DNA of 64,000 bases from Ophiodon elongatus (taxonomy: Eukaryota; Chordata; Actinopteri; Perciformes; Hexagrammidae). The position numbers and the translations under genes were made by a program. This document shows, piece by piece, positions 36,815-48,866 of this stretch; the first letter of the stretch is position 1; every line of letters starts with the position of its first letter. The notes under the pieces are model-generated. The model made no database searches, was not told where the DNA came from, and worked only from the letters and a program-made list of their open reading frames with translations. The stretch is from assembly GCA_016806645.1 (NCBI GenBank), contig JACSYO010000132.1:702501-766500 (forward strand), in the 5' to 3' direction.

Positions 36815-37379
36815 TAGGGCACACAGGTTTCAAATTTCCATACGGTATGAATTTTTCATATACCGTCATACCGGTGCATAGCCATAACAACTGTTGTCGC
36901 TCTTCGGCAGGCAGCAAAATATATTGTTCACCGCTCACCGCTGAGGACGCAGCGGGCGGAGCTACTTGTCTTACGGGTATTGAGATGGAGTCATGGTTAT
37001 AACTTTATAACAACAATTAATAACCCACAACTAACGCTCTTTAACAGGAAAACACCACGACACAACAGTTTGTGACACATAAACAATTTGTAACACTAAT
37101 AATTGTACATTTATAAAATCACACCGCCGAACTGCATGCTGGGTACAGACTTAGGACCCAGGGGAATGTAGGTGAAACAAACAGGAAGAGACAGAACGGA
37201 AGAGCCACGCGAGCGGTGAACAACGAGCGGTGAGCAGCTGTTCAGTTGGCCGGCGGTCCTTTTCGGCATTAATGAATTAATGTGTTTACTCGAAAAAAAA
37301 ATACCGTGATATACCGTGAAACCGCCAGAATCTTACAAAATACCGTGATATGAATTTTTGGCCGTACCGCCCAGCCCTA
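36815..37379. mobile_element. hAT-type MITE with 8-bp target duplication
   Basis: A 565-bp element begins TAGGGCACACAGG and ends CCGCCCAGCCCTA. It is flanked by the direct repeat GTCCACAT at 36,807-36,814 and 37,380-37,387. An 8-bp duplication and TAGGGC-type ends fit the hAT superfamily. The strict terminal match is only 6 bp, so the left end looks eroded. Subterminal inverted blocks TTCACCGCTCACCGCT (from about 36,928) and its near complement at 37,212-37,235 can fold back. The interior encodes no transposase. The element is inserted within repeat R1 copy c. Confidence 0.82.
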
Positions 37380-37387
37380 GTCCACAT

Positions 37388-37460
37388 TGATTTGTTGTCA
37401 CACAGGACACAGACAGCGGCCTCCTGGGTGAAAGTCCTGTGTTTGTTTGACCTGTCGGAC
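37388..37460 (+). repeat. Dispersed repeat R1, copy c (split by the hAT MITE)
   Basis: CAGCGGCCTCCTGGGTGAAA then GTCCTGTGTTTGTTTGACC matches copies a and b. The upstream half, about 36,765-36,806, lies on the other side of the hAT insertion. Confidence 0.75.
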
Positions 37461-40400
37461 TTCCGCTCCCAGTCGCCCCACTCAGACTTTTCTCTCCTTG
37501 TACTGTGTCGGTTGCTCTGAGCTTCTAATGATGACACGGATGTTTTTAGTAGTAGCAGTTCGTTGAAAGCCTGGTGCGTCTCATACACAGGCTAAAGGGT
37601 GGATCGGTGTCAGAGGGGCGAGGACCGAGTTTGGGAGTGAGAACGGGTCGCTCTGGGAGTCATAAATAGCCATGGACCAAAGGATTGGACAGACAAATGA
37701 CCAGACGGACCGAATAACCAACACCTCAAAACATCTCTCTTTAGGGGAAATTAATGAAATGACACAATGCAATCAGAGGCCTCCCTGAGACCACCTTCTC
37801 GAGGCACAGTGCTGCTAAGATTTGGCTCTACCTAAATTCCCTCTCCAAGTGATGGCTAAAGCTAAAGCTCCTTAAAAGCAGAGCGAGGCGAGTGAGGAAC
37901 CTTTACTAGCCGGATTATCTCTCTTGTAGCAGCCTGCTCGACAAATGCTTTTTTCTATCTGGTAAACCATGTAGCTTCAAATTCAATTAGGGCCACATAA
38001 ACATTTCCATGTGTGGCAAGTGAGCTGTGAAAGGGCAGCAAACAGGCTCAGGCTGCAGCTGGGAGAGACGAGCGCGGGCCGATCTAAGTCTGAGCAACAG
38101 AGGGAATGGATTTGAGACGCACTGTAATATTTAGCATGCGCCGAACGAGCTGTTTTCGCGTGAGTCCACGGCAACGGCTGTGTCTCTTCATCACTCAGTG
38201 ATCCATCTATGTGACTCTCCCATGCCCTCCCTCGTCTTACACAAAGGCAGACGCAGAGTAAACACCACACGAGTTCATTTTAATCACAATCACAGAATCG
38301 TTTTATCTGCCGACTCGTGTGACATTCGTCTTTGCAGGATTCGTCCAGTGGCATCAATCCAGCTACGCTCTACATATGCAGCGTATTTATCATTTAGTAC
38401 CCACGTGCATCGGAGCTGTACAGGGCACGATGTGGCTAAAGCTCTAAAGTAAGGGTAATGAATAATCAGTGGTCTCTTCCTCTCGCTCCACTTCTCCCTC
38501 CGTCCTCCTGTCCTAGCAGCTTATATTACACCTCATTATTCTTTAGCCTACCCACTCCCTCTAGTGATGGACAAAGGCACTGCTCGAGGAGCAGCCGGCA
38601 GGCACGCATGCAGGCGGCAAACGTGCGGGACCACAGGAGTGACGGGGGGAGTCGGCTTCCTCCCGCTGCAGGCTGGATGCCGTGCCAGGCTGCCGGTGGG
38701 GAACACAGCGACGGGCCGCGAGGATCAGTCGTTTGACGAGAACGCACGCACAGAAACCGTCGCTTGTGCATTGAAATGACCGACTGAGTGCGAGTGCTGT
38801 GCTGTGTTGCGGAAGAAAGTGTAAAGAGGCACCAAAAAAAAAAAAAAAAAAAAGAAAACAGGAAACGCCTACAGGAACAAGCAGAGGGCAAACACAAATA
38901 CACACACAGACGCACACAGACACACTTGATTAAACTGCTCTCTGCTGTGAGAAAGCATGTTCATTTGTATTTAAGTGGTGCAACGTGATAATTACCTGGC
39001 TGGGTTTCTTCAGAGCCGCATGCTACTCTGTGTGTTCCCAACGAGGCCTAGTTTTCTTCGGGCGCCCACTCCCCTCATCCATCTCACTGGTCTGGATAAT
39101 GTAGCGGTGCCTTCACTGGTGGCCCTACCTCGGCGAATGTTAATAATCATACACAGACTCCCCTTTCCTATCTGCATTCCCAGCACTTATCGGCGCGATA
39201 TCGTCTTTGAATGATAAACGCTGTGAGCAGGGAAACAACCAGGTCAGCTGCTTTAATAACCCCTCAGTTATTTTATCAGATTTTGAACCCATGTGTTCTA
39301 CGCTGTGTGTATAGATACATAATGAGTGGGGAGCTACATGCACAGAACAAATAGTCCATATTCAATGCACTGAACTAAACAGAAATAATACTGTTTAGTT
39401 CTGCAGAGCATTTTCTGTGCAACAAATCACTGCTTCAAGTCGAGTGGCCTCATTTAAATTTCCATCATGTCCTCACGCTGACATGTTTAAAATCAGATAG
39501 GCACTGGAATGAGATCTATCCCCTTCAAGATAATTGATACCGTCTGGGCAGACCACACAGTGAAAATGGGCCATTATTCATAATTCATCAAATTTTACAT
39601 AACTGACTTACTTTTGAAGATTACACAATAACGTATTCATTGTTAAAGGGAGAGCCATGGTCAACCCAGCCTTCGCAGGCACCGTTGTATTGTTGGCCCA
39701 GACATGATGAACTGGAGTGAACCGGCCCCGCTGGGCGCTTTGTCTCGGGCGCGTTGTGTCGTTGTTTGCCAAATGACTAGCTCACCGCTGAGCGTGTTCG
39801 CTGGTGGATCCAGGTGTTTCCCAGAATAAAGATGTGCTCATCGATGTTGGCATTTCACAGGTTTCATCCGTTTTCCTTTTGTCATGACTCTGAAAAGGTC
39901 AAGCCTAGGCTAACGCTCCTGCTATTATATTGTGACAGCTCCGGGATAATGTGTCATAATTAAAAGGGCTTTGGCATATGGCTACCGCCGCTAACGTGCT
40001 GTGTGAGTCAATAGGAGCCATGTGTTCCGTGTGTGTATGCGGGGTGGCGGGGGGAGGGAGTCTAAATGTTAGCAAACATTTGCCTCCTCAGGTATCCAGT
40101 GAACACAACATTAATCCACTCAATAAGCTTCATAAACATGACATGTGTTGACAAACCACGATCACGATTATGATAGACGGTAGCATCTAGCTGGAGTCAT
40201 GTTTCTAGCCCTCTGGCTGAATGCAAGTCTTTTATTGGTTTTAGTTCTCTTTTTATTTCTATCAAATAATGCTACAGCTGGGTCCAATGCGATCGCATCC
40301 CTACTCGTCGTATTTTGCCCCACCTTTTTGCGTAGCGTCTTGTCGCTGAAGGTTTGTGTGTGGTTATAAAACACAAGGTTGACGTTGTGAAACCGGGGCG

Positions 40401-41850
40401 GTCAGGTTCAGGCAACAAAGCTAATGGTCAGGGTTATGAAAAACATTATGGTTTGGCTTAAGATTGCATTGCAACGTCGTGTGAGTCAGCAACGTTGGGT
40501 CCGGGCGTCTACTAATGATGCAGATGGGTTTCCGTTGGAGTTAGTTGAAAGCCCAGATTCTAAAGGGGACCAAGACGTCGACGGGCAGTGATCAAGCATC
40601 GGTATCACTGGAGTGACACCAGGCTGCTGAGTCTGTAGCTCGCCCAGATGCTGTCGTTCTTCTGCTTGGCTGTCCACAGGGAATGATGAGAGCAGTGAGA
40701 GGGAACCCTACAGTAAGAGTACAGGCTAAAAGAATCTAAAAAGCTGTGGTAGAGCTGGGTGCTAGCTAACTTACCATGATATCAGCCCTCCAACTGGCCC
40801 CTGCCACGTTATCGTCATATGATTCATTGTCAATTAAAAAAAAAAACATATTGACAAATGCCGGTTTTAGACTGTCTTCGAACCACAAGAAAATACAGCG
40901 CCCCAAAAGAAGTCTCACCGTGTTTGAACTGGTACCTGCATATTTCTACTGTAGCCTGAAGGCAAGTGACACACAGGAATGATACTGAGCGCCATTGATT
41001 GTAAAGGCCCACTATCAGTCTCTCCATGACAGGACTGGGGCAGCACTGTGGCTACCTTCACTGAGAATTATTGGGATTTAGAAGGTTTAAGCTTCTACTT
41101 TTGGGGCGAGAAATAGCCCGCAGTACGATGTGCCAGGTCCGGGAAGACGAAGTGCACTTTTGATCAACAAAAGACACAGCAGTGTGGGTGAATATGCACG
41201 AGGCTTCATTACAACTATGACAAGAAAAGGTGATAAAGTGTTACATTAAAAAAAGAACAAGCCCTCGTTGATGCTGCCTTTTATGTGCTGCTCTCAGCAC
41301 GACGAGCCACACTGCAGAAAAACCGCAGCAGAGCTGTTGACGCAGGCAGAAAGAGGCTCACAGGCTGGAGCACGTAAAAAGTGTCCGACTAAGGGTATTT
41401 ATTTAGTTACACGCCTGTTACCACTCATTACTCAACATTACTGCTTGTATTCAGGACAACCTCAAACCTCCTACGCCATGAATAAAATGTGGGAACAACT
41501 AGAGGAAGAGGGGAAACAAGCGGCGAGGGTCGAAGCGGGGCCGCTTGGGGCCGACTTTATTACCGCCGCAAGAAAAAGACTATTTAGCTGTTGAGGTTTA
41601 TGTAAAGCAGAGGAGACACCATCACTTTCTTTTCATTATTGGTAAACTGTTTATGATTACGCATCTATTTGCAGCAGGTTTTTATTTTGTTATTTTGTCT
41701 GTGACTGCCTGTCTGTCTGTCCACGGTTAATCTCTCATACTACTGGACCCTGATACTTTGTGTTTTATGACACAATAAAAAACTATATATATATTTGATT
41801 GACTGTTTTCTACCATCATTGACTGCTGACTCCTCACTCCTCTTAACCGG
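37461..41850. other. Noncoding; no gene seen
   Basis: GC-richer patches (37,900-38,300, 38,560-38,780) give chance frames up to 129 codons on both strands without motifs. Poly-A run at about 38,833-38,852. Positions 40,380-40,620 may be a degraded relative of repeat R1. Positions 39,430-39,640 are repeat-free and AT-balanced, a candidate conserved element by inference only. Confidence 0.5.
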
Positions 41851-41970
41851 CCGGTAGGGGCCGGTAGGGGCCGTTAGGGGTCGTTAGGGGCCGGTAGGGG
41901 TCATTAGGGGTCGTTAGGGGCCGGAAGGGGTCGTTAGAGGCCGGTAGGGGTCGTCAGGGGCCGGAAGGGG
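41851..41970. repeat. 10-bp G-rich minisatellite, 12 units
   Basis: Twelve exact-length 10-bp units of the form CCGGTAGGGG with variants CCGTTAGGGG, TCGTTAGGGG, TCATTAGGGG and CCGGAAGGGG. A GGGG or GAGG tract occurs every 10 bp, so G-quadruplexes are possible on the plus strand. Confidence 0.97.
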
Positions 41971-44454
41971 CCGAAGTGATCAACAGCTGCTTCTGTGGCA
42001 AAAAGCGTCTCCAGCAACCGGCCAGGCTGAAAACCAGCCTCACCAGCCTGTTGGTTGGTCTCGCTTTGAAGAGGAGCTTCTGCAACTGTAGTCTAGTTTT
42101 CAGAATTGCAGTCGTACCTTGCAGCAAACACAAGCAGGTGGATTTGAGTGCAGTCTCCTCCCATCATCTCTGCACTGAAAACAGGCCGACGCTGGCGAGC
42201 AGCTACTTCACTCGTCTGTGCATTAGCTAAACAAACTAGATTACAGCTGGCAAACGGCCGTAGACAGATCCTGGTGCCAAATCTCAAAGATCCTTGAAAG
42301 CTGAAACAAGATATGAAATACCATTTGATGGATATTTTTGTCACAACCAGAAAAATAGAAACGGCTGTAATGCAATCAGCAGAAACAGTGATGTAATAAA
42401 TGCTACTTTTGTTGAACTTATTTCAGACAAAGCAATCTCCACTCAAGGTCAAGTATGACCAGTTGTCATGGAACCCTTTTTTTTTCAAATGTTCGACAAT
42501 TCTGACTAATTGAAGGACTTGTCGTCCATCTTGGCTCGAAGCAATCCTGTGTCGCTTCAGCTGACGAGACAATGTGGAGATAATGGTACTAAACACAGTG
42601 TAACAGCAGCAAACCTAGAGAAGGGTCATCAGATGAGCAAACTGAAAGTAATATCAGTTACACAGCACAATATATCTCCAGGTTGATAATATCAGCTACC
42701 ACATGCTACTGCTCACAGAGTAATTCATAAATATCAAAGACAACCTTTCCACTTTTAGGTTTCCTCAGTTGTAAGTTGTGTTTCTTTAAAACTATTTGGG
42801 AACAGCAGGTCTGAGGCTCCTTAAGGTCCACTTGTGTGTTCTGTAGCTCTCCACCACATCACCAGGTCACAAGTGTTTTTTCGATTGAAATTGACGTCGT
42901 GTCAGAATGATGTTGACGACTCTCATGAGCCGGACGAGTATCGTCATTTTAATCAGGGTGTGATTTGTAAACGCTTTGGAAACGTTTTCGCTCCGTGAAA
43001 ATAAATCACCACAGAGAGTCAACGAGTCCAGCTGCTGTCAAGGTAACAATTGCAGAATCATTTGGAATTTTAATAAAAAACAATTACGGAACTTGAGCTT
43101 AACCATTGCATCTGTGGCATTTTATATTCATTTTATACAATGTTCATTCTCGGCCTGTCCTCTCCTCATGCAGACACAGAGGGGATGTTAATATACACAG
43201 CCAAACAAAAGGTCAAATGACTTAATAATTTAACACAAATAAATGGCTCCTTCAGTACCAAGGACAGCACCCCTCGCCCAGGCATGCCATCAGACTTATT
43301 TATAAACTTCAATACAATAATAAAATGTTTCAGAAGAGGAAGGGACTTATAGACCAGGAGGGAGGGGAGGGGGGGGGGAAGGGGGGCAACTGCATCCTGA
43401 TTATAACACAGCCCAATACACACCATCGCCACAAAGCACAGCCTCAAAGTGTGCCACACAAGTCTGAACGAGAAGCATTTAGCATGAGTGCATATCTTTT
43501 CATCCCGGGGGCCTCGGGGGGAATGAAATGCCACAGTCTGGCAGTGCGAGTGTCACCTCTGTTCAATGAGTAACTAAAGGGATCGTTAGCGATATACCTT
43601 TTTTTAATCTCGGCCTCTCTCGCGCAGCACAGTATCCCCCTGCAGGATTATGGGAGAGCACTGTACTTTCTGTTCCAGTGGAAGCTCCACCCTGACAGAA
43701 AACATATACGTACAACTACACAAGAGCATTAATAATGTATTGATATCCATGAACACTCACAAGGCTTACATTAGCGCCGCACCTGTCAAACTATTCAGAC
43801 AACTCTTAACGGCGTCATTAGAGTTTAAAAAGCCGCTCAGCATGGAGGATGAGTAAATACGAGACAATTACTATGTTTGATAGAACGATAAATGAAATGT
43901 GATTCCCGTTCTGAGGAAGTAAGTGCAGACCTTGGGGGGAGGCAAAATGACTTTGAACTGTATATACGGTTGAGGGATGATTTATTTAAAGGGCACTTTT
44001 CAAGCTGAGTTCCACCACCAGATCCTATGGACAGTCAGGAGTTCAGTCACGTACGGCGGCTGCCGGAGTGTTTTGTGCAGCTTGAGAGAGGTATTAACAG
44101 GAAATAGACGCTCATGATTTTTGGGATATTCTATCTCCCGCCGCCATCGGTGAAAGATGCTCACACAATTCGTTCGGTAATGGGGGGGTGTTTAAGCAGG
44201 TTATTACCATTAAAATCCAAATAGAAATAAAGCAGCGGTTCTGATTGTAAAGTTAATGCGGCGTGGACCCATTTTACAGCCACTCTCAATCTCTCATAGA
44301 TAAACCAGTAGATCACTTTAATTAGACAATGTGTTAATTGAGTGCAGGTCCCAGGGGTGTTATGTGTCAACATTAGTCTCCATCAGTGACAACCTCCTCC
44401 AGGCACGACACCATTCACTCCGACCGAGAGTGAGACGTGATACTGAGAATGATT
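41971..44454. other. Noncoding; no gene seen
   Basis: A G-rich patch lies at 43,360-43,388. No supported exon. Positions 43,700-43,860 are repeat-free but otherwise unremarkable. Confidence 0.6.
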
Positions 44455-44470
44455 GAGGACGTGTGCACGT

Positions 44471-44507
<37 letters not shown>

Positions 44508-44520
44508 CACGTGTGTTTGT
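44455..44520. repeat. (TG)n microsatellite with GTGCACGTGCACGTG edge
   Basis: About 30 bp of pure TG flanked by GTGCACGTGCACGTG on one side and GCACGTGTGTTTGTG on the other. Confidence 0.95.
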
Positions 44521-44623
44521 GACTTTGTGTCTGCGCCTGTTTGCATGTGAACAAGTATGTCTCTGGGTGCCTGCGATTTTGTGACGTATCAATGCATGGA
44601 AGGGACAGTGTCTGCTGAAGGAG

Positions 44624-44635
<12 letters not shown>

Positions 44636-44669
<34 letters not shown>
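44636..44669. repeat. (GA)n microsatellite
   Basis: Pure AG run of about 34 bp. Confidence 0.95.
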
Positions 44670-45099
44670 CAAATAGAGTGCAGAGAGAGAAAAGCACAGC
44701 GTGCGGCCTATCGCTTTCTCTGTGCTCTGACATTATTATTACGTGCTCATCGCCTCGGCCCGTTGGGCCCGGCTACTTCATGTTTGGGAAATGGCAAGGG
44801 ACATCAACAGTACAAGGTATCGCACTTGGCTCCGAAACCCCACCGCAAAAAAACAATGAAACAAAATGTGGATAAGGTCAAGATGCACTTTGCCTCAGGG
44901 ACTTTGAACTCTCGAACTGAAATCCCAATCGTCCTGAAATCCGTGCGCGTGTTGTGTCGTGCATCGGGAGGAAGAAGACGTGCTGCCCGGGAAAGGTGGT
45001 CCCCTGCATTCTCTGAGGTACCCCAGATGGGGAAAAGGCATTTAATGGTATAGAAATGAAACTAAATTAAATTTGACACTGGGGTGTACCAATGTAATT

Positions 45100-45135
45100 A
45101 ACACACACACGCGCACACACACACACACACACACG
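45100..45135. repeat. (CA)n microsatellite
   Basis: ACACACACACGCGCACAC followed by a pure AC run. Confidence 0.95.
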
Positions 45136-46759
45136 TCTCTCCACCTCACACTCACAGATAATGTCAGCACCCTTGCGCCGGCGAACAGGATCAGTGGCCA
45201 AGCGTATGATTATACTCCGCTCTCTGAAGTCGCAGCGAGGCGGCTTCCATCAACGCCTCTCTGCCACCGTGGCAATCATACAGGGGACATAACGAGGCCA
45301 TTAGGTTTGGCGAACGCAGCCTTAAAGCCTCTTGTCCGACCGGCTGGGTTCCCACCACGCACGCGCTCGTATAGCTTCAAAGCTTTTAGCAGCTCGATGT
45401 GATCCAAGATCGGCGTTGTGCTGCAGCAGCAGGTGCAATGCATCCTGATTGGATGGCTTCCTGAATGGCTTCCTTAATGCGGTGGCGTTTCTGTGCCGAG
45501 CGCTGAGGACAGTTTTAACATTATGTGACACTTTTAAGTGCATCCGGTGACCTTTTAACAGGAGTTATAAAACGCAGTCTCAGATTGTGCTGACCTAGTT
45601 AACTTCCTTTAAAAGGAAAGGAGCTCAATTTTTGTGTTTTGCAGTGACGACTGCTTTTGATCTTCTGTATGCGTTGGTCTGATATGCTGTTCTTTAATTT
45701 TGCGGTATTTTGTAACAAATGATGTGGTTAGCTACACTGCTTCCCACACAAAACCTTTGTGCAACTGCGGCTTTTCATTCTGCAAGGCTGAGATCAGCAC
45801 TGCACGTTACGGTATCAGAGGAGAAATGACCTACCATACAGTATCTGACTCATCCTACACATTACAGGACGCATAAAGTGACATATCATGCTTTTAAAAG
45901 CAACGCTGCATGAAATCAGGAGGTCAAGAGCGAGCCTCAGTCCCAAACCCCTCACTGCAGCCAAGGGTTTGGCTCTGGAGGCCAGTCAAGACAGATTCTC
46001 CATTCATGTTTTGAGGCACATGGGCTCTTGCCACCAAATCATTCTAATAAAAAAGAAGCAAGGGACAGGGAAAAAATCTGTAGACACTAATTAGAGGAGG
46101 GAGGAGAGATCCAGGGATAAGAGAGAAACGGACCGCTGGAAGGGTTTCATTATTGATGATAAACTCTTTTTTTTTTTCTTTTCTTTTTGCTCCGGAGCGG
46201 AGGGCCGACCAGGATAGCGAGAGAGAATAAAAAGGAACAACTTTATAATGTATTTCCATCAGTAATTTAAACTGAGGAGTGAGATGGGTTGATGGAAAGT
46301 GAGTGGGAACCAGACCTGGCCCTGCATCCTAAGTCATGTCCCCTGGCTGCAGACACCAGGGATGGGCCCCTGTCCTTGTTGGAGGGTCTCTGGGCTCCTT
46401 CTATACTGCGGATGGTGCATGTACCGATGACCGTGACATGCAAATAGCAGCCAGCGGGGTTGATGGCATGTTCAAAAACATCATTTTTTGCAAGATTTCA
46501 GATTCTTTCACAATGTATTGACTGTGTTTAAAAAGACACCCTGTAAAAACATGTCTTCAGCTGTAAGTGACGTGAACATGTGTGTGTTTTTACCATCAGA
46601 AGCCGCTAATGAGAGTCTGCATGTGTTCCTTCGGTCCTCAAAAGGGATTTGAAACGCACACAGCTCTATTGATGAATTGCCAGGTATGACTGACCTGTGC
46701 CTGCACAAGTTCTCATGAATATAGAAGACCACTCAAGTGAAGCTCATACAGGCGGAGTC
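45136..46759. other. Noncoding; no gene seen
   Basis: No supported exon or repeat. T-run at 46,167-46,179. Confidence 0.6.
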
Positions 46760-47090
46760 TTAATTTTCCTCCCCCACCTTCCAAAGAGAGTACCACGTGC
46801 CGCGGTACCACAGTCCGTATAGAAGACGTGGATGCAGTCGCCGTGACGTCAGCCATTGTTTTGTGGACCGCGGTTTTGGCCTTCGCCATCTTGTTTTTTG
46901 GGAACCAGAAGTATGATAGCGACCTGTCAATCACCTTGTAGCCCCGCCCTAAAGCATCCCCTGCTTTATGGACTGTTTGACTTTAAATGGAGCATAATTT
47001 ACGAAATGAACATCATGCTGTATTGAAGAAGACTTGAAACTAGAGATTGATTGACCATAAACTCATGTTTACAATGTTTGTAAATAATAA
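46760..47090. repeat. Dispersed fish repeat fragment
   Basis: It contains GACGTCAGCCATTGTTTTG, GCCATCTTG, CTGTCAATCACCTTGTAGCC, CCGCCCTAAAGCATCCCC and ACATCATGCTGTATTGAAG. I recognise this block order from a common percomorph repeat, but no second copy is present here for comparison. Confidence 0.55.
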
Positions 47091-47295
47091 TAGTCCTGAA
47101 CTATCGACAAAACACGGCAATATTTTTAGTCACTGTTTTTCTCTGGAAACATAATTCACTGTAGATGCTGTTGGGAGGAAATCTCAAGGTCCCGTCAGAG
47201 GAGATGGATGTTTCCAGATCACACTTGAAGTTCTGTTAGAGCTATCCATTTTGTATTCAAGCTGCCAGTCACAGAGCCTTTTAGCTCCTGACTGC

Positions 47296-47365
47296 GGAGG
47301 GGGGTGGGGGTGGGGGTAGGGCTGGGGGGGTGGGGGTGGGGGTAGGGCTGGGGGGGCGGGGGGAG
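47296..47365. repeat. G-rich 26-bp tandem pair
   Basis: Two near-identical G-rich units (landmark TAGGGCTGGGG at 47,317 and again at 47,343) embedded in G runs. Strong G-quadruplex potential on plus; the minus strand reads as proline codons, which explains a chance PPPQPYPHPHPP frame. Confidence 0.9.
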
Positions 47366-48822
47366 GAACTGGTCACTTCGATGTGGGGATGCTTCAGTGG
47401 AATTATACCCAGGAATATAATAAATGACGGTCAGTCTCAACGTCGTAACATCTACATTCTCGGTTAATTTCGAAGGTCAAGGCGTTTAACCTACGTAATC
47501 CCGAAGCAAAGACATGAAGACACATATGACGACAGACAGTTAGTTGGACAGGTACAGAGAGACAGTGAGAGTGCATTAGCCTTGTGTACATGCCTCAGAG
47601 GACACCCCCCCCCCCCAGGGAACCCACAGCAGTGTCAGGTCCTCCCAGAGGTAGTCGCAGTACAAGACACGGCCGACCAACCGGACCAAAATAAGGCTGG
47701 CAGAGAGTTTCGAGACCCAAGAGGTTGTGAATGTATGGCCGCAAACCAGTCATCCCACATCTGAGATTCATTAACGTTCATGTTCCAAGTGTTTCGTCCA
47801 GAAGTATTAAGTACAGAAGAATGAAATGGTCTTGGCTAAAGGTCAGTGGACACGTGAATAACACCTATCCAATAAGTCTGTCAGTCGTTTAAGATGAAAT
47901 GTAGTAATAACAAGTTCAACTCACGCTGTATGTGTCATTGTCTTACAACACCGACCCATCTGAGCCATTTCTGATTTAGGCAATTAGAACTACTTGGCTT
48001 AGGATCGGGACTAAAGCGGTCAAAATTGGTCAAAAAAGATGTTTGGCGGTAATATCGTTTATTGCAATTATCTCTGAGAAAACATATTGTCCAACAAAAT
48101 GAGTTTGTTTCGACAGGCCTAATTGTCAGACGCTTCGTACACCCAACACACCCGACTCCCTTCCCTTTACAAAACCTAACCAAAGGTTTTTTTTTAAAAG
48201 GTTATTAATAATGATTATTTTGTGGCAGTTTTAACATATATCCCCTGCTGGAATAAAACCTTACAAAGGCAGCACATGTATTCAGTCTTTTCAAATAAAC
48301 GGAATATATTTATCGAACTATTTATGTCTAAACGATGGTTGTTTGGTAAGACACTTTAAACCACCGGAGTCGTCCTGTTGGTCTTGTGGTCGTCATTTTG
48401 GTGAGGACGGTCTCCGTAGTGCAGTGAGACGACCAGCGAAGGGGCCCACACAGCCTGCGACGGAAGGTGGCTGAACCGAGCTGGTCATCCGTCCAAGCAG
48501 CTAGCCATCCCGTTAGTCGGCCACTCACTCTTACTCCAACTTGACTACTGCTGCAGTTAAGTTAGAGGACTTCAAGCTCAATCTCCCTGTACTCCATTTA
48601 TCACCAGGACAAGCACCAACGGCCAATGAAGATTAAATAGCAGATCTCTCCCATCTTGAGGATGCTCTCGAGGCCTGACTTCCCTCGCTTTGCAACGAAA
48701 GAAGAAAAGACTTTGAAATGAAGGCCTCGGTCTTCAAGATAATTATTAAAGATTTGAAGCTGAGGGGGCAGCGTCACAAAATAACCTCTTCACCCTCTCC
48801 ATCCAGCACACACTCATGCAGT
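47366..48822. other. Noncoding; hAT-type MITE remnant at 48,040-48,121
   Basis: AATATCGTTTATTGCAATT through GACAGGCCTA at 48,045-48,121 reads like one end of a fish hAT MITE; its partner end is missing. A C-run lies at 47,605-47,618. No exon. Confidence 0.5.
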
Positions 48823-48855
<33 letters not shown>

Positions 48856-48866
48856 ACGCACACACC
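48823..48866. repeat. (CA)n microsatellite
   Basis: AC run of about 28 bp followed by TACACACGCACACACC. Confidence 0.95.

Noticed and set aside
41851..41970. Interstitial telomere or CRISPR-like array
   Set aside because: The 10-bp period does not fit 6-bp telomere repeats or repeat-spacer structure; it is a minisatellite.
44383..44733. 116-codon frame rich in Ser-Leu and Thr-His
   Set aside because: Entirely the translation of (GA)n and (TG)n microsatellites.
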